A DNA stretch of 64,000 nucleotides from Sphingomonadaceae bacterium (GCA_027533105.1 JAPZTW010000002.1:1-64000), one strand, 5' to 3'; numbered from the stretch's first letter, positions 47,769-57,631 are shown. The notes: generated from the sequence alone by a model not told the origin. Made by a program: numbers and translations.

Positions 47769-48839
47769 GTGCTGCTGCGTTACTACAAGTTCTCGATCCT
47801 GTTCACGCTCGCCTGCCTGGGGCTGGGCGTGTGGTACGGCTGGGCGCAGACCGGCAGCGTGGCGGCAACCGCCTCGCTCCTGTGGATCATCTTCGTCCTG
47901 TCGATCCTCGAAATCTCGCTGTCCTTCGACAACGCGGTGGTCAACGCTGCCGTGCTCAAGGACATGGACGAGGTGTGGCAGCGCCGCTTCCTGACCTGGG
48001 GCATGGTGATTGCGGTCTTCGGGATGCGGATTGTCTTCCCGCTCGCCATCGTGGCTGTTGCCGCCGGGATCGGGCCGATGGATGCCGTCACGCTGTCGCT
48101 CAACAGCCCCGAAGAATACGAGCGGATCGTCTCCAGCGCCCATGTCGGCATTGCCGGGTTCGGCGGGGCGTTCCTCGCGATGGTGGGCCTGTCGTTCTTC
48201 TTCGATGGGGAAAAGGACGTCCACTGGATCGCCTGGATCGAGGAAAAGCTGAGCCTGGTTTCCAACATCAAGGCCGCGGAAATCGCGCTGCTGTTGCTTG
48301 CGATCTATGGCATCTCGCTGTTGCTGCCCCCGGCTGACGCGCTGACCTTCATGGTCTCCGGCACGCTTGGCCTGGTTACCTTTATCGCGGTCGAGGCGAT
48401 CTCCACGATCCTCGAAATGCGCGAGGAAGCGCTCAAGCTGCAAGGCGCAGTGGTGCGCTCCGGGCTGGGTGGGTTCCTCTATCTCAACATCCTGGATGCC
48501 TCGTTCAGCTTCGATGGCGTGATCGGGGCCTTTGCCCTGTCCAACAACATGGTGGTGATCGCTCTGGGCCTGTCAATCGGGGCAATGTTCGTCCGCTCGA
48601 TGACCATCCACCTGGTCAAGCAGGGGACCCTGGCCGAATACCGCTATCTTGAGCATGGGGCGTTCTGGGCCATCATCGCGCTGGGCGGGATCATGCTGTT
48701 TTCGGCGGTGATGCATATTCCCGAGACGGTCACCGGCCTGATCGGGGCCGTGCTGATCGGACTGTCGCTGTGGTGGTCGATCCGCCACAACAAGCGCAAC
48801 CCGGACAGCGAGATCGAGGCCGCGGTCCGGGCCGATTAA
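47769..48839 (+). CDS. DUF475 (TerC-like) membrane protein
   Basis: A 356-residue integral membrane protein with about nine helices, of the DUF475 branch related to TerC. Acidic residues in membrane segments (LEISLSFDNAVVNAAVLKDM and LNILDASFSFDGVIGAFALS) resemble the metal-coordinating signatures of TerC-type manganese exporters. Function is unknown; metal transport is an inference. GTG 47769 is preferred because GGGGGAT precedes it. It lies 31 nt after panB and overlaps the convergent symporter gene by 4 bp. Confidence 0.8.
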   Translation: MLLRYYKFSILFTLACLGLGVWYGWAQTGSVAATASLLWIIFVLSILEISLSFDNAVVNAAVLKDMDEVWQRRFLTWGMVIAVFGMRIVFPLAIVAVAAGIGPMDAVTLSLNSPEEYERIVSSAHVGIAGFGGAFLAMVGLSFFFDGEKDVHWIAWIEEKLSLVSNIKAAEIALLLLAIYGISLLLPPADALTFMVSGTLGLVTFIAVEAISTILEMREEALKLQGAVVRSGLGGFLYLNILDASFSFDGVIGAFALSNNMVVIALGLSIGAMFVRSMTIHLVKQGTLAEYRYLEHGAFWAIIALGGIMLFSAVMHIPETVTGLIGAVLIGLSLWWSIRHNKRNPDSEIEAAVRAD

Positions 48840-49789
48840 GCCCCCGGCGGATTGAGCCGCGCAGCAATCGGCGCTGCGATCACCAGCTGGACCAGGTGGT
48901 AAAGCAGGATCGGCAGCAGGACGATCCCGGCTGCCGCCGGCGGAAACAGCACCGTAGCCAGCGGCGCGCCCATGGCTATGCTCTTCTGCGCCCCCGCGAA
49001 CAGGAACGTGATCCGGGACGGGCGATCAAGCCGGATCGATCCCGCCACCAGCCAGGCCCCGAGGTGACCAAAGACCAGCAGCAGCGCCGTTCCGCCCAGC
49101 AGCCAGCCCCACCCCGCCAGGTCGATCCGCTCCCAGAAGCGCTGCTCGACCGCACCCGAAAAGGCGACATAGACCGCAATGGCGATCGAGCTGCGATCCA
49201 TCCGCGTCACCAGCTGGCGATTGCCCGCCACCCAGCCGCCGAGCCGCCCCTGCAAGGCCTGACCCAGCAGGAACGGAATTAGCAGGATCGTCACCACCTT
49301 GAGCAGGCCAGAGGCATCGAAACTCGCCGCCCCGCTCCCTGCCAGAAGCGAAAACAGCGGCGCGGTGAGGAACACGCCGAGGATATTGAGCAGCGCCGCC
49401 GCGACAACCGAGGCGGCAACGTTGCCCCCGGCGAGCGAGGAATAGGCCGTGGCCGATTGCACGGTTGAAGGCAGGCACCCCAGGTACAGGAACCCCAGCG
49501 CCAGCAAGGGTGGCATCCAGCCCTGCCCGCCCTGCCAGACCAGCCAGCCGCCCAGCGCCATCGCGCCATAGACCCAGCCAACCAACGGCCAAAGCAGGCG
49601 GTGATTGCCCATACCGGCCAGCACCTCGTGGCGCGGCAGACGCAGGCCATTGAGGAAAAACAGCAGGAAGACTGCCGCATTGGCAACAAACTGCGCCGCA
49701 TCGCGCCAGCCCCCGTGGACCGGCATCAGCAGCGCCAGGCCGATCGCCAGCGCGAGCAGCCGCACCATTGGGTCGATGCGGCTCAGCAA
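48836..49789 (-). CDS. Bile acid:sodium symporter-like transporter
   Basis: A 317-residue membrane protein of the SBF-like family (YfeH type) with ten predicted helices. Typical segments are FLNGLRLPRHEVLAGMGNHR, FLYLGCLPSTVQSATAYSSL (the conserved cross-over region), AGGNVAASVVAA and FLFAGAQKSIAMGAPLATVL. Substrate is unknown. The start is uncertain: TTG 49789 gives LLSRIDPMVR, as in the family, but ATG 49768 is also possible. It lies 4 nt after the CoA-transferase stop and is likely in the same operon. Confidence 0.8.
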   Translation of the reverse strand: MLSRIDPMVRLLALAIGLALLMPVHGGWRDAAQFVANAAVFLLFFLNGLRLPRHEVLAGMGNHRLLWPLVGWVYGAMALGGWLVWQGGQGWMPPLLALGFLYLGCLPSTVQSATAYSSLAGGNVAASVVAAALLNILGVFLTAPLFSLLAGSGAASFDASGLLKVVTILLIPFLLGQALQGRLGGWVAGNRQLVTRMDRSSIAIAVYVAFSGAVEQRFWERIDLAGWGWLLGGTALLLVFGHLGAWLVAGSIRLDRPSRITFLFAGAQKSIAMGAPLATVLFPPAAAGIVLLPILLYHLVQLVIAAPIAARLNPPGA

Positions 49790-49793
49790 GCGA

Positions 49794-50855
49794 TCAGCGC
49801 CCGGCCAGCGAGACCGGCGGGGCCGGCGTGGCCGAGAAGCGCGGCGCCGGGGCCGGCTGGACCATGCCGCCATCCTCGACGAAGGTGCTGCGGGCCACAT
49901 TATGCGGATGCTGCGGCGCTTCCTTGAGGCTCAGCACCGGAGCGAAGCAGATATCGGTTCCGTCCATGATCGCGCACCATTCGTCGCGGGTCTTGGTCAG
50001 GATCAGCGCGGTCATCCTGGCCTTCAGTTCGTCCCACTTCATCGGGTTCATCTGCTGGGCAAAGTCCGGATCACCGGCCAGCCCGGTCTTTTCGAGCAGC
50101 AGGGCATAGAACTGCGGCTCGATCGAGCCGAGCGAGATGTACTTGCCGTCGCTGGTTTCATAGGTGTCGTAGAAGTGCGTGCCGCTGTCGAGCAGGTTGA
50201 CCCCGCGCTCGTCGCGCCACTGGCCATTGCCCAGGAAGGTATAGGTCATGGCCGAAAGGATTGCCGCGCCATCGACCATCGCGCAATCGACCACCTGTCC
50301 CGCGCCGCCCGAACGGGCATGCAGGATCGCGGCGACGACACCGAAGGCCAGCATCATGCCGCCGCCACCGAAATCGCCCACGGCATTGACCGGGAAGATC
50401 GGCTTTTCGCCCTTGCGGCCATAGGTGTGAAGCGCCCCGGACAAGGCGATATAGTTGATGTCATGCCCGGCCAGCGGGGCCATCGGCCCTTCCTGCCCCC
50501 AGCCGGTCATCCGGCCGATCACCAGCTTGGGATTGATTGCCAGCAGCACTTCGGGACCGATCCCCATGCGCTCGATCACGCCGGGACGATAGCCTTCGAT
50601 CAGGGCATCGGCGGTCTTGACGAGGTCCTTGAGCTGCGTGATCGCCGCCGGATCCTTGAGATCCAGCTCAATCCGTTCGCGATTGCGGTTGAGGATGTCG
50701 CGGTTGCCACCATCGCCAAACCGGCTGGTAGTGCCGGGCCGCTCGATCCGGATCACCCGCGCGCCGTGATCGGCCAGCATCATGCCGCAGAACGGACCCG
50801 GGCCAATCCCGGCCAGTTCGATCACCGTCACTCCCGCCAGAACACCGCCAGACAT
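49794..50855 (-). CDS. CaiB/BaiF CoA-transferase (alpha-methylacyl-CoA racemase-like)
   Basis: A 353-residue family III CoA-transferase. Motifs are VIELAGIGPGPFCGMMLADHG at the N-terminus, ADALIEGYRPGVIERMGIG, MTGWGQEGPMAPLAGHDINY with the catalytic Asp, and SGTHFYDTYETSDGKYISLG. It resembles alpha-methylacyl-CoA racemase, which epimerises 2-methyl branched acyl-CoA; a transferase role cannot be excluded. The start at 50855 (MSGGVLAGVTVIELAG) is the family start. A 16-bp palindrome lies 18 bp upstream. Confidence 0.85.
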   Translation of the reverse strand: MSGGVLAGVTVIELAGIGPGPFCGMMLADHGARVIRIERPGTTSRFGDGGNRDILNRNRERIELDLKDPAAITQLKDLVKTADALIEGYRPGVIERMGIGPEVLLAINPKLVIGRMTGWGQEGPMAPLAGHDINYIALSGALHTYGRKGEKPIFPVNAVGDFGGGGMMLAFGVVAAILHARSGGAGQVVDCAMVDGAAILSAMTYTFLGNGQWRDERGVNLLDSGTHFYDTYETSDGKYISLGSIEPQFYALLLEKTGLAGDPDFAQQMNPMKWDELKARMTALILTKTRDEWCAIMDGTDICFAPVLSLKEAPQHPHNVARSTFVEDGGMVQPAPAPRFSATPAPPVSLAGR

Positions 50856-50872
50856 GCTTTGCACTCCCAAGT

Positions 50873-50888
50873 TTAATCGACCGATTAA
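50873..50888. promoter_or_regulatory. Palindromic operator upstream of the CoA-transferase gene
   Basis: TTAATCG-AC-CGATTAA is a perfect 7-2-7 inverted repeat 18 bp upstream of the start at 50855, the geometry of TetR-family operators. A near-copy sits at 26907-26922 before the nitronate monooxygenase gene. Confidence 0.55.
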
Positions 50889-50929
50889 GCTTGGCGACTG
50901 ACGCGCCGCTTGTCGAGAGGCAATGCGAA

Positions 50930-52756
50930 CTAACGTGCCCGCAATCGGCCGCGCGCTTCCTGCAGCAACGGATTATCGCCGCCGATGCGCTGCGCCTTGG
51001 CAAGCAGGGCCGCCGCCGCGCCGGGCTCGCGCTTCAGCGCCGCCAGTGCCATGCCCTTGGCCTGGGCCGCAACCGGGTTGGCCCGCTGCAGTCGCCTTGC
51101 GGCTTCGGCGGTGGAAAGCGCCGCAGTGGCATCACCCGTCCGCAGCTGAGCCAGCGAAAGATCGGCCAGCAGGCGAACATCGCGGCCGCCGGTGCGGCGG
51201 TTGAGATGTTCGAGCAGTTCGCGGGTACGCGGCCAGTCGCCCGCAAAAGCCGTGGCCCCGGCCAGCAGGCGCAGGGCAAGGTGGTTGTCGGGAAATGCGG
51301 CCGCATAGCGCGCCGCCACGGCTGCCGCCTCGCCGCCCCGCCCCGCCTTGTCGAGCGCTTCGGTCGCCCGCAGCATCAGCCAGTCGGGATAGCGGACCAG
51401 GGCTGCCCGGTCATAGGCCGCAAAAGCCTGATCATAGGCGCCCGCAACCAGCGCTGTATTGCCAGCCAGGACCAGCGCATCGGCCGCAGCCGGACGGCTG
51501 GCCAGCAACCGGGCAGCAACTGCCCTGCCCTCCGCCTTGTTCCCCGCCATCAGCAGGCTGCGAACATAGGGGACAGCTGCCGCCGGAAGGTCCGGGCGGT
51601 CCCGCCACCTTGCGGCCAGGATCCCGAGCGGTTCAGGCTCGACCATCGGCAGAATCGGCGGCAGGCTGGCCGCAGCAGCGCGATCCAGCAAGGTGGCGGC
51701 GGCGGCACGATTGCCGGTCCGTTCATAGGCCCGCCCCAGCAGGGTCAACAGGTAAGGCGATGCATCGGGCCGCGCCGCCAGGCCATCAAAGCGTTGGTGC
51801 AGACGGTCGAAGTCTCCCACCGCAAACAGGGCCCGGGCATAGAGCGCCTGGACCCGGGGGTTGGCCGGCTGGCGCTGGTCGAGCCGTTCAAGCAGTTCGA
51901 CCGCCATCGTGACATTACCGGCCTCCAGCTCCAGCGCGCCTTGCAGCAGCATCGCCGCCGGCAGATCGCGCAACTGGCCGCGCGTGCGGTTGAACAGGTT
52001 GCGCGCCAGAGCGACATTGCCGGCACGGGCCGCGATCACGGCCTGCTGATAGAACGGCACCACCTCGCGCGGGTTCCGCTCATGCACCGCGCGCGTTATC
52101 GCCACCATCTCCGCCGCCCGGCCGGCATCACCCAGGGTGGCGGCATATTCGTTGGACAGTCGCAGATCGTCCGGCGCCAGTTCCAGCGCCTGTTCGAACA
52201 AGGGCAAGGCCGCGAGCGGCCCGGCCCGATCGCGCAGCAATTGCGCCTGCAATTCCAATGCCCGGGGCTCTTCGGGGCCAAGCTGGACGGCCCGATCCGC
52301 CGCCTCGACCGCCTTCAGATCTTCCCCACCGACATAACGCAGCCGAGCGATTTCAACCCAAAGCAGGGGATCATCGGGCGCCAGCCGCAGCGCCTGGTCA
52401 AGCGCCTGCCCGGCTTCGACCAGCCGCCCTTCCAGCCGCAGCAGGCGGCCCAGCATCCGCCAGCCATAGGCTTCCTGCCCGGCCGCGAAGCTGCGCCCTT
52501 CCAGCCATTGCCGCGCCCGCACGAGGTCACCTTGCAGCAAGGCCGCCTCGCCCATCGCGGCGGCCACATCGGTGCGGCTTGCTCCGGCGGCCAGCGCCTT
52601 GCGCAGTTCGGCTTCCGCGGCAATGCCATCGCCGCGTGCCGCTGCCGCCCGCGCCTGTGCCACCCGTTCACCGACTGCTTCGGGTGCGGCAGCCAATGGC
52701 CCGGCCAGAACCAGTGCGCCAGCGCAGACCAGCAGCAGGCGGCGCAGGTCAGGCAT
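50930..52756 (-). CDS. prsT: TPR repeat protein, PrsT-like
   Basis: A 608-residue exported protein: signal peptide MPDLRRLLLVCAGALVLAGP-LAAAP then at least ten tetratricopeptide repeats (for example ALDQALRLAPDDPLLWVEIA, LPLFEQALELAPDDLRLSNE). TPR arrays bind partner proteins. PrsT is the third member of the prsK-prsR-prsT group linked to PEP-CTERM sorting and exopolysaccharide. Its ATG overlaps the prsR stop by 8 bp, which supports that assignment. Exact role unknown. Confidence 0.75.
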   Translation of the reverse strand: MPDLRRLLLVCAGALVLAGPLAAAPEAVGERVAQARAAAARGDGIAAEAELRKALAAGASRTDVAAAMGEAALLQGDLVRARQWLEGRSFAAGQEAYGWRMLGRLLRLEGRLVEAGQALDQALRLAPDDPLLWVEIARLRYVGGEDLKAVEAADRAVQLGPEEPRALELQAQLLRDRAGPLAALPLFEQALELAPDDLRLSNEYAATLGDAGRAAEMVAITRAVHERNPREVVPFYQQAVIAARAGNVALARNLFNRTRGQLRDLPAAMLLQGALELEAGNVTMAVELLERLDQRQPANPRVQALYARALFAVGDFDRLHQRFDGLAARPDASPYLLTLLGRAYERTGNRAAAATLLDRAAAASLPPILPMVEPEPLGILAARWRDRPDLPAAAVPYVRSLLMAGNKAEGRAVAARLLASRPAAADALVLAGNTALVAGAYDQAFAAYDRAALVRYPDWLMLRATEALDKAGRGGEAAAVAARYAAAFPDNHLALRLLAGATAFAGDWPRTRELLEHLNRRTGGRDVRLLADLSLAQLRTGDATAALSTAEAARRLQRANPVAAQAKGMALAALKREPGAAAALLAKAQRIGGDNPLLQEARGRLRAR

Positions 52757-54116
52757 GCAGGTCGTATTGCTTCAGCAGGTCATACAGCGTCGGCCGGCTG
52801 ATGCCGAGCAGCTTGGCCGTGTTCGAGATGTTCCCCTCGCACCGGGCCAGGGCATGGCGGATGACACGCCGGTCGGTCGCCTCGCGCGCGCTCTTAAGGT
52901 TCAGCGCCTCGTCCTCGGCCTCGCCCGGTTCGGACAGGTCGAGGTCGGCGGCGCTGACCAGCTTGCCATCGGCCATGATGACCGCCCGCTTCACCCGGTT
53001 TTCCAGTTCGCGGACATTGCCCGGCCAGTGCCAGGCATCAATCGCGGCCAGCGCATCGGCGGCAAAGCCCTTGACCTGCGGGTTCATCTCGCGCGCGAAG
53101 CGGGCCAGGAAGGCCTTCGCCAGCAGCGCGGCATCGCCCGGCCGCTCGGCCAGGCTCGGGATCTTCACCACGATCTCGGCCAGACGATAGAACAGGTCCT
53201 CGCGGAAGCTGCCGGCGGCGATCATCGCTTCGAGGTCCTGGTGCGTGGCGCAGACGATGCGGGTATCGACGGCGATCGACTTGCGCGATCCGATCCGCTC
53301 GATGACCCGTTCCTGCAGGAAGCGCAGCAGCTTGACCTGTAGCGGCAGCGGGATGTCACCCACTTCGTCGAGGAACAGGGTGCCCCCGTGCGCCAGTTCG
53401 ATCTTGCCTTCGGTGGTCTTGACCGCCCCGGTGAAGGCGCCCTTCTCGTGCCCGAACAGTTCGCTTTCCAGCAGGTTTTCCGGGATCGCCGCGCAGTTGA
53501 TCGCAACGAAGGCCCCGCCGGCCCGGTCGCTGGCCTCGTGCAGGCCGCGCGCCAGCAGCTCCTTGCCGGTACCGCTGGCACCCAGCAGCATGACCGAGAC
53601 ATTGGTATTGGCCACCCGCTCGATCGTGCGGGCCACCTTCACCATTTCCGGCGCGGCGGTGATCATCCGCCCCAGCACCTTGTTGCCGTCGTCGCTCTTG
53701 CTGGCCAGCCGCCGGTTCTCGGCCTCGATCTGGTGCAGGCGCCAGGCGCGCTGAACAATCAGCCCCAGCGTCTCGATATCGACCGGCTTCTGGTAAAAAT
53801 CGTAAGCGCCGCGCGCGATGGCCTGCAGCGCGCTTTCCCGCGCACCATGGCCCGAGGCGACAATCACCTTGGTATCGGGCTTGAGCGCCATGATCGCGTC
53901 CAGCACGGCGAAGCCTTCGCTGGTTCCGTCGGGATCGGGCGGCAGGCCCAGGTCCAGCGTCACCACCCCGGGCTCTTCCGAGCGCAAGGCGGCCAACGCG
54001 CTGGCGCGGTCTCCGGCGATGATCACCGAAAAGTCGGGATAGGCCCATTTGAGCTGCGCCTGCAGCCCGGGATCGTCCTCAATGACCAGCAGCTTGGGTT
54101 TGGAATCGGACATCAT
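52749..54116 (-). CDS. prsR: PEP-CTERM-associated sigma-54 response regulator PrsR
   Basis: A 455-residue NtrC-class activator. Receiver domain (DDPGLQ; phospho-Asp in VTLDLGLPPDPDG; PVDIETL), central AAA+ domain with Walker A GASGTGKELLARGL and the sigma-54-contacting GAFTGA in HEKGAFTGAVKTTEG, then a Fis-type HTH (AKLLGISRPTLYDLLKQYDL). It works with kinase PrsK and RpoN to switch on PEP-CTERM protein genes. It starts at the overlapping ATGATG of the prsK stop. Confidence 0.9.
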   Translation of the reverse strand: MMSDSKPKLLVIEDDPGLQAQLKWAYPDFSVIIAGDRASALAALRSEEPGVVTLDLGLPPDPDGTSEGFAVLDAIMALKPDTKVIVASGHGARESALQAIARGAYDFYQKPVDIETLGLIVQRAWRLHQIEAENRRLASKSDDGNKVLGRMITAAPEMVKVARTIERVANTNVSVMLLGASGTGKELLARGLHEASDRAGGAFVAINCAAIPENLLESELFGHEKGAFTGAVKTTEGKIELAHGGTLFLDEVGDIPLPLQVKLLRFLQERVIERIGSRKSIAVDTRIVCATHQDLEAMIAAGSFREDLFYRLAEIVVKIPSLAERPGDAALLAKAFLARFAREMNPQVKGFAADALAAIDAWHWPGNVRELENRVKRAVIMADGKLVSAADLDLSEPGEAEDEALNLKSAREATDRRVIRHALARCEGNISNTAKLLGISRPTLYDLLKQYDLHA

Positions 54117-56245
54117 GCGACCTTCTGGTCAGAATTGGTGAGATGGGTGATCAGTTCGGCCGCTTCGGCCAGGGGCAGGCGCAGGGCAAAACGGGTGCCC
54201 AGCCCTTCGCGGGATTCGACATCGAGCCGCCCGCCCATGGCCCGGATCAGCTCGCGGGCTTCATAGGCTCCGATCCCGAACCCGCCGGGCTTGGTCGACA
54301 CGAAGGGCTTGAACAGACCATTGCGAATGAATTCGGCGCTCATGCCGGAGCCGGAATCGATCACTTCGACCACCCCGCCAAACCCGTCCTGGCCGACCTG
54401 CAGGAACACCGGGCTATCGGGCGAGCTGGCGTCGATCGCGTTCTGGACGAGGTGGACCAGCACCTGTTCCGCCAGTTCCTCGCGCGCAGTCACCCGGCAG
54501 GGCTGACTGCTGATCACCTCGACCTGGTGGGCGGCCCGAAACTGCGCCGCAACTCGCTTTGCCACCTGATCCAGATCGACCGGGATGAGCCGCTCCACCG
54601 TGCTGTGGCCATAACGCGACAGCCGCGCCAGCAGGGTGTTCAGCTTGTCGGCCGCATTGCGCAGGGTCACCAGCATGTCGGCCCGGAATTCGGGGTTTTC
54701 GGCATGGGCTTCGGCATTGCGGGCCAGCAGACCAAGCTGGCTGGCAAGGTTCTTGATATCGTGCATCACGAAAGCGATGCGGCGGTTGAAATCGTCGAAC
54801 CGCGATGCCTCTGCCAGCGCCTCCTGCCCGGCCTGCTCGGACAGGTAGCTGGCCAGCTGCTGGCCCGCCACGCGCAGCAGGTCGAAATCTTCCCAGTCGA
54901 GCCGGCGTGTCAGGGTCGGCCGCGCCAAGACGACCATCCCGACCAGCCGGTCGAAATGGAGCAGCGGGACCATGGCCCAGGCGCGCGGTTCATCCAGCAG
55001 CCATTGCGGCACGGCTTGCTGGGGCGGCGCCCACTCTCCCGGCCGCGATCCGTCGCCGCCGCGCAGCTCATCAAGGTCGATGATGAACCCGCCCGAACGA
55101 TCCGCCTCGAACGCCTGCACCGCCCTGGCCGGGAGTGCCTCGGCCGGAACATCGGCGGTCGGCCACTGCCAGCGGGCGACCAGACCCAGCTTGCCTTGCT
55201 CGGTCGGGGCCAGCAGCAGGCCACCGGGGCTGTCGGTCATGTCGGCAACGGCGCGGATGGCGCGTTCCTGCAAGGGTGCTTCGCCGGCTCCGCCGCGCCC
55301 CATCGTGCGGGTAAACCGCAACCATTCCTCGCGGTAATCGTAGCGATGCTGGAACAGGTGCTTGGTCAGCATGACCCGCAACCGGGCCCGCAAGACCCGC
55401 GACGAGACAACTGCCGCCAGCACAATCGCGGCGGTACCGACCAAGACCAGTTGCAGCTCGGCGGTGAGCCCCTGTCCCGCCCAGGCCAGCCAGCGCGAGA
55501 TGATCACCATGAACACCAGGTATCCGCCGATGATCAGCAGCGAGGCCGACTGGAACATCACCGAGCGCGAAGGCTGAAAGCGCAGCGTGTCGCTACCCCG
55601 CCGCAGGCCAATGGCAATCAGCGCCGCAGCAGCAAGGGCTTCCAGGCCGCGCATGGCAGCCAGACCGTCAGGCGCGGCACCGGCAAGATAGGAGACCGTG
55701 AAATAATTGAGGTCGAACCCCCACAAGCCGGCGATCGCCAGGGCCGGCCAGCGCAGGACCAGTCGCGCCTCGCGCGCGGCTCCGGCATAGAGGTTGTGCG
55801 CCAGCATCAGCCCGCCGGTTGCCACCAGCAGCCGCAGCAGGGTGGCGGTATGGAAAGCCAGTGCGCTGGCGATCAGTCCGGACGAAATCAGGAAGCCGAT
55901 TGCCGTCTGCAGCATTTCGACAAAAGCGATTGCCAGCAGCAGCGGCCGCACCGGCCCAAGGCTGGCATGGCGTCCATCGACCGCGAACATCCGGTAAAGC
56001 AGCAGCAACCAGCCAAGGTTGCGCGCCGTGTCAGCCAGATCGGTCCACTGCGATGCCGCACCAGCCAGGGCTCCGGTCAGCGCCCACAATCCGGTCAGGA
56101 ACAGCGCCAGGGCAAGCGGCGGGCGCAGCGTGCCATAGCGGTCGCGCCGCCCTGGCAGGGTCGCTGCCATTGCCAGGCAGGCAAAGGCACCTGTGCCCCA
56201 GGCAAAGGTGCCGATCGCATCCCACAGGGTCGGGCTCGCCACCAT
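54113..56245 (-). CDS. prsK: PEP-CTERM-associated histidine kinase PrsK
   Basis: A 710-residue sensor kinase. About nine N-terminal membrane segments span residues 10-280, followed by a GAF-type region (ERAIRAVADMTDSPGGLLLA) and a kinase core with the unusual H box VMHDIKNLASQLGLLARNAE, an N box LVQNAIDASSPDSP and G box KPGGFGIGAYEARELIRAMGG. This matches PrsK, partner of PrsR. ATG 56245 directly abuts the stop of the sugar transferase gene. Confidence 0.88.
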   Translation of the reverse strand: MVASPTLWDAIGTFAWGTGAFACLAMAATLPGRRDRYGTLRPPLALALFLTGLWALTGALAGAASQWTDLADTARNLGWLLLLYRMFAVDGRHASLGPVRPLLLAIAFVEMLQTAIGFLISSGLIASALAFHTATLLRLLVATGGLMLAHNLYAGAAREARLVLRWPALAIAGLWGFDLNYFTVSYLAGAAPDGLAAMRGLEALAAAALIAIGLRRGSDTLRFQPSRSVMFQSASLLIIGGYLVFMVIISRWLAWAGQGLTAELQLVLVGTAAIVLAAVVSSRVLRARLRVMLTKHLFQHRYDYREEWLRFTRTMGRGGAGEAPLQERAIRAVADMTDSPGGLLLAPTEQGKLGLVARWQWPTADVPAEALPARAVQAFEADRSGGFIIDLDELRGGDGSRPGEWAPPQQAVPQWLLDEPRAWAMVPLLHFDRLVGMVVLARPTLTRRLDWEDFDLLRVAGQQLASYLSEQAGQEALAEASRFDDFNRRIAFVMHDIKNLASQLGLLARNAEAHAENPEFRADMLVTLRNAADKLNTLLARLSRYGHSTVERLIPVDLDQVAKRVAAQFRAAHQVEVISSQPCRVTAREELAEQVLVHLVQNAIDASSPDSPVFLQVGQDGFGGVVEVIDSGSGMSAEFIRNGLFKPFVSTKPGGFGIGAYEARELIRAMGGRLDVESREGLGTRFALRLPLAEAAELITHLTNSDQKVA

Positions 56246-57631
56246 TTACCGCGCGCCCTCGTTCCACAGCACGACGCGCAGCGTTTGCAGCAGGATCAAC
56301 AGGTCCAGGAACGGCGTGTAATTCTTGGCGTAGTAGAGATCGTATTCGAGCTTGTGGCGGGAATCCTCGATCGAGGCGCCATAGGGGTAATTGATCTGCG
56401 CCCAGCCGGTGATGCCGGGCTTCACCATGTGCCGCTCGGCATAATAGGGTAGCTGCTGCTCAAGGTCGGCCACGAATTCCGGCCGTTCGGGTCGGGGACC
56501 GACAAAGCTCATCTCGCCCTTCAGCACTGCCCAGGCCTGCGGCAGTTCGTCGATCCGGGTCTTGCGGATGAACTGGCCGATCCGGGTGACGCGCGGATCG
56601 TCCTTGCTGGCCCACTGGGCGCCATTGGCCTCGGCATCGGTGCGCATCGACCGCAGCTTGATCACGTCGAACGGTTCGCCAAACAGCCCGACGCGGGTCT
56701 GGCGGTAGAAGGCGGGGCCGCGACTGTCGAGCTTCACCAGCAGCGCGAACAGCAGGATGACCGGACCGGTCAGGGCCAGCAGCAGCGCGCTGGCGGCGAT
56801 ATCGAACAGCCGCTTGGCCGCGCTCGAAACGGCCCGACCGGAGGAGAATCCGTCGGAAAAGATCAGCCAGCTGGGATTCACCGTATCCAGGTCAACCCGC
56901 CCGGTCTCGCGCTCGATGAAGCTGGAGAAATCGTTGACGTGCACCCCGGTAGTCTTGATCCGGAGCAGGTCGGCCAGCGGCAGGGCATTGCGCCGTTCCT
57001 CCAGCGCCAGCACGACCTCGCTCACGCCCAGGTTTTCGACGTGGCGGGTAAGGTTGTGGATCGCGGTACGCGCGATGGAATCCTTCACCAAGGGCTCGGC
57101 CTCGGTCATTGCCACGAAGCCGACGATCACGAAGCCGCTCTCGGGCCGTTCCGAAAGGTTGCGCAGGCGCTCGGCGCGCTGCCCGGCCCCCAGTACCAGC
57201 ACCCGCCGACGAAAGGCCGCAGCGCCCAGGATTCCACCCACGACCAGGCGGTTCATGACCAGCGCGACAATCGACCCGGCCATCGCGTAAGCCATTGTCG
57301 AACGCCAGAAATTCCCGCCACCGATGGTAAAGTCGACAAAGACCAGGGCGATGATCCCCAGCGAGATCGCCACCAGCAACCGGGCCGTGGCATAGCGCAT
57401 CGAACGGAGCGCCTCGGCACCGTAGACCCCGACCGAAATCATCGCCACCAGCGTGACTGAGGCATAGGCCGACAGCTGCCACAGCCGGTCCTCGACCGAC
57501 CCCGGCGACATCCCGATCTGCGATGCCCTGAGCCGCCATGAAAGGTCACCTGCAAGGTACAGCAGGAGCACATCAATGGCACCCAGCAGGATCACCGCGT
57601 GGGGTATATAGTGCTTGAACAGTCGGACCAT
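56246..57631 (-). CDS. XrtA/PEP-CTERM-associated sugar transferase (EpsB type)
   Basis: A 461-residue polyprenyl-phosphate sugar-1-phosphate transferase. Four or five N-terminal helices lead to a Rossmann-like domain (RRVLVLGAGQRAERLRNLSE), a further helix (IAASALLLALTGPVILLFAL) and the bacterial sugar transferase core (RQTRVGLFGEPFDVIKLRSM, RIDELPQAWAVLKGEMSFVG, MVKPGITGWAQINYPYG). It adds the first sugar of an exopolysaccharide repeat to undecaprenyl phosphate. First gene of the group leading to prsK-prsR-prsT. Confidence 0.88.
   Translation of the reverse strand: MVRLFKHYIPHAVILLGAIDVLLLYLAGDLSWRLRASQIGMSPGSVEDRLWQLSAYASVTLVAMISVGVYGAEALRSMRYATARLLVAISLGIIALVFVDFTIGGGNFWRSTMAYAMAGSIVALVMNRLVVGGILGAAAFRRRVLVLGAGQRAERLRNLSERPESGFVIVGFVAMTEAEPLVKDSIARTAIHNLTRHVENLGVSEVVLALEERRNALPLADLLRIKTTGVHVNDFSSFIERETGRVDLDTVNPSWLIFSDGFSSGRAVSSAAKRLFDIAASALLLALTGPVILLFALLVKLDSRGPAFYRQTRVGLFGEPFDVIKLRSMRTDAEANGAQWASKDDPRVTRIGQFIRKTRIDELPQAWAVLKGEMSFVGPRPERPEFVADLEQQLPYYAERHMVKPGITGWAQINYPYGASIEDSRHKLEYDLYYAKNYTPFLDLLILLQTLRVVLWNEGAR

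Noticed and set aside
54143..56452. A 769-codon open frame on the plus strand opposite prsK
   Set aside because: It is the antisense shadow of a high-GC gene: Gln/Arg/Gly-rich, no ribosome site, no recognisable domain. The minus-strand prsK reading is a clear kinase.
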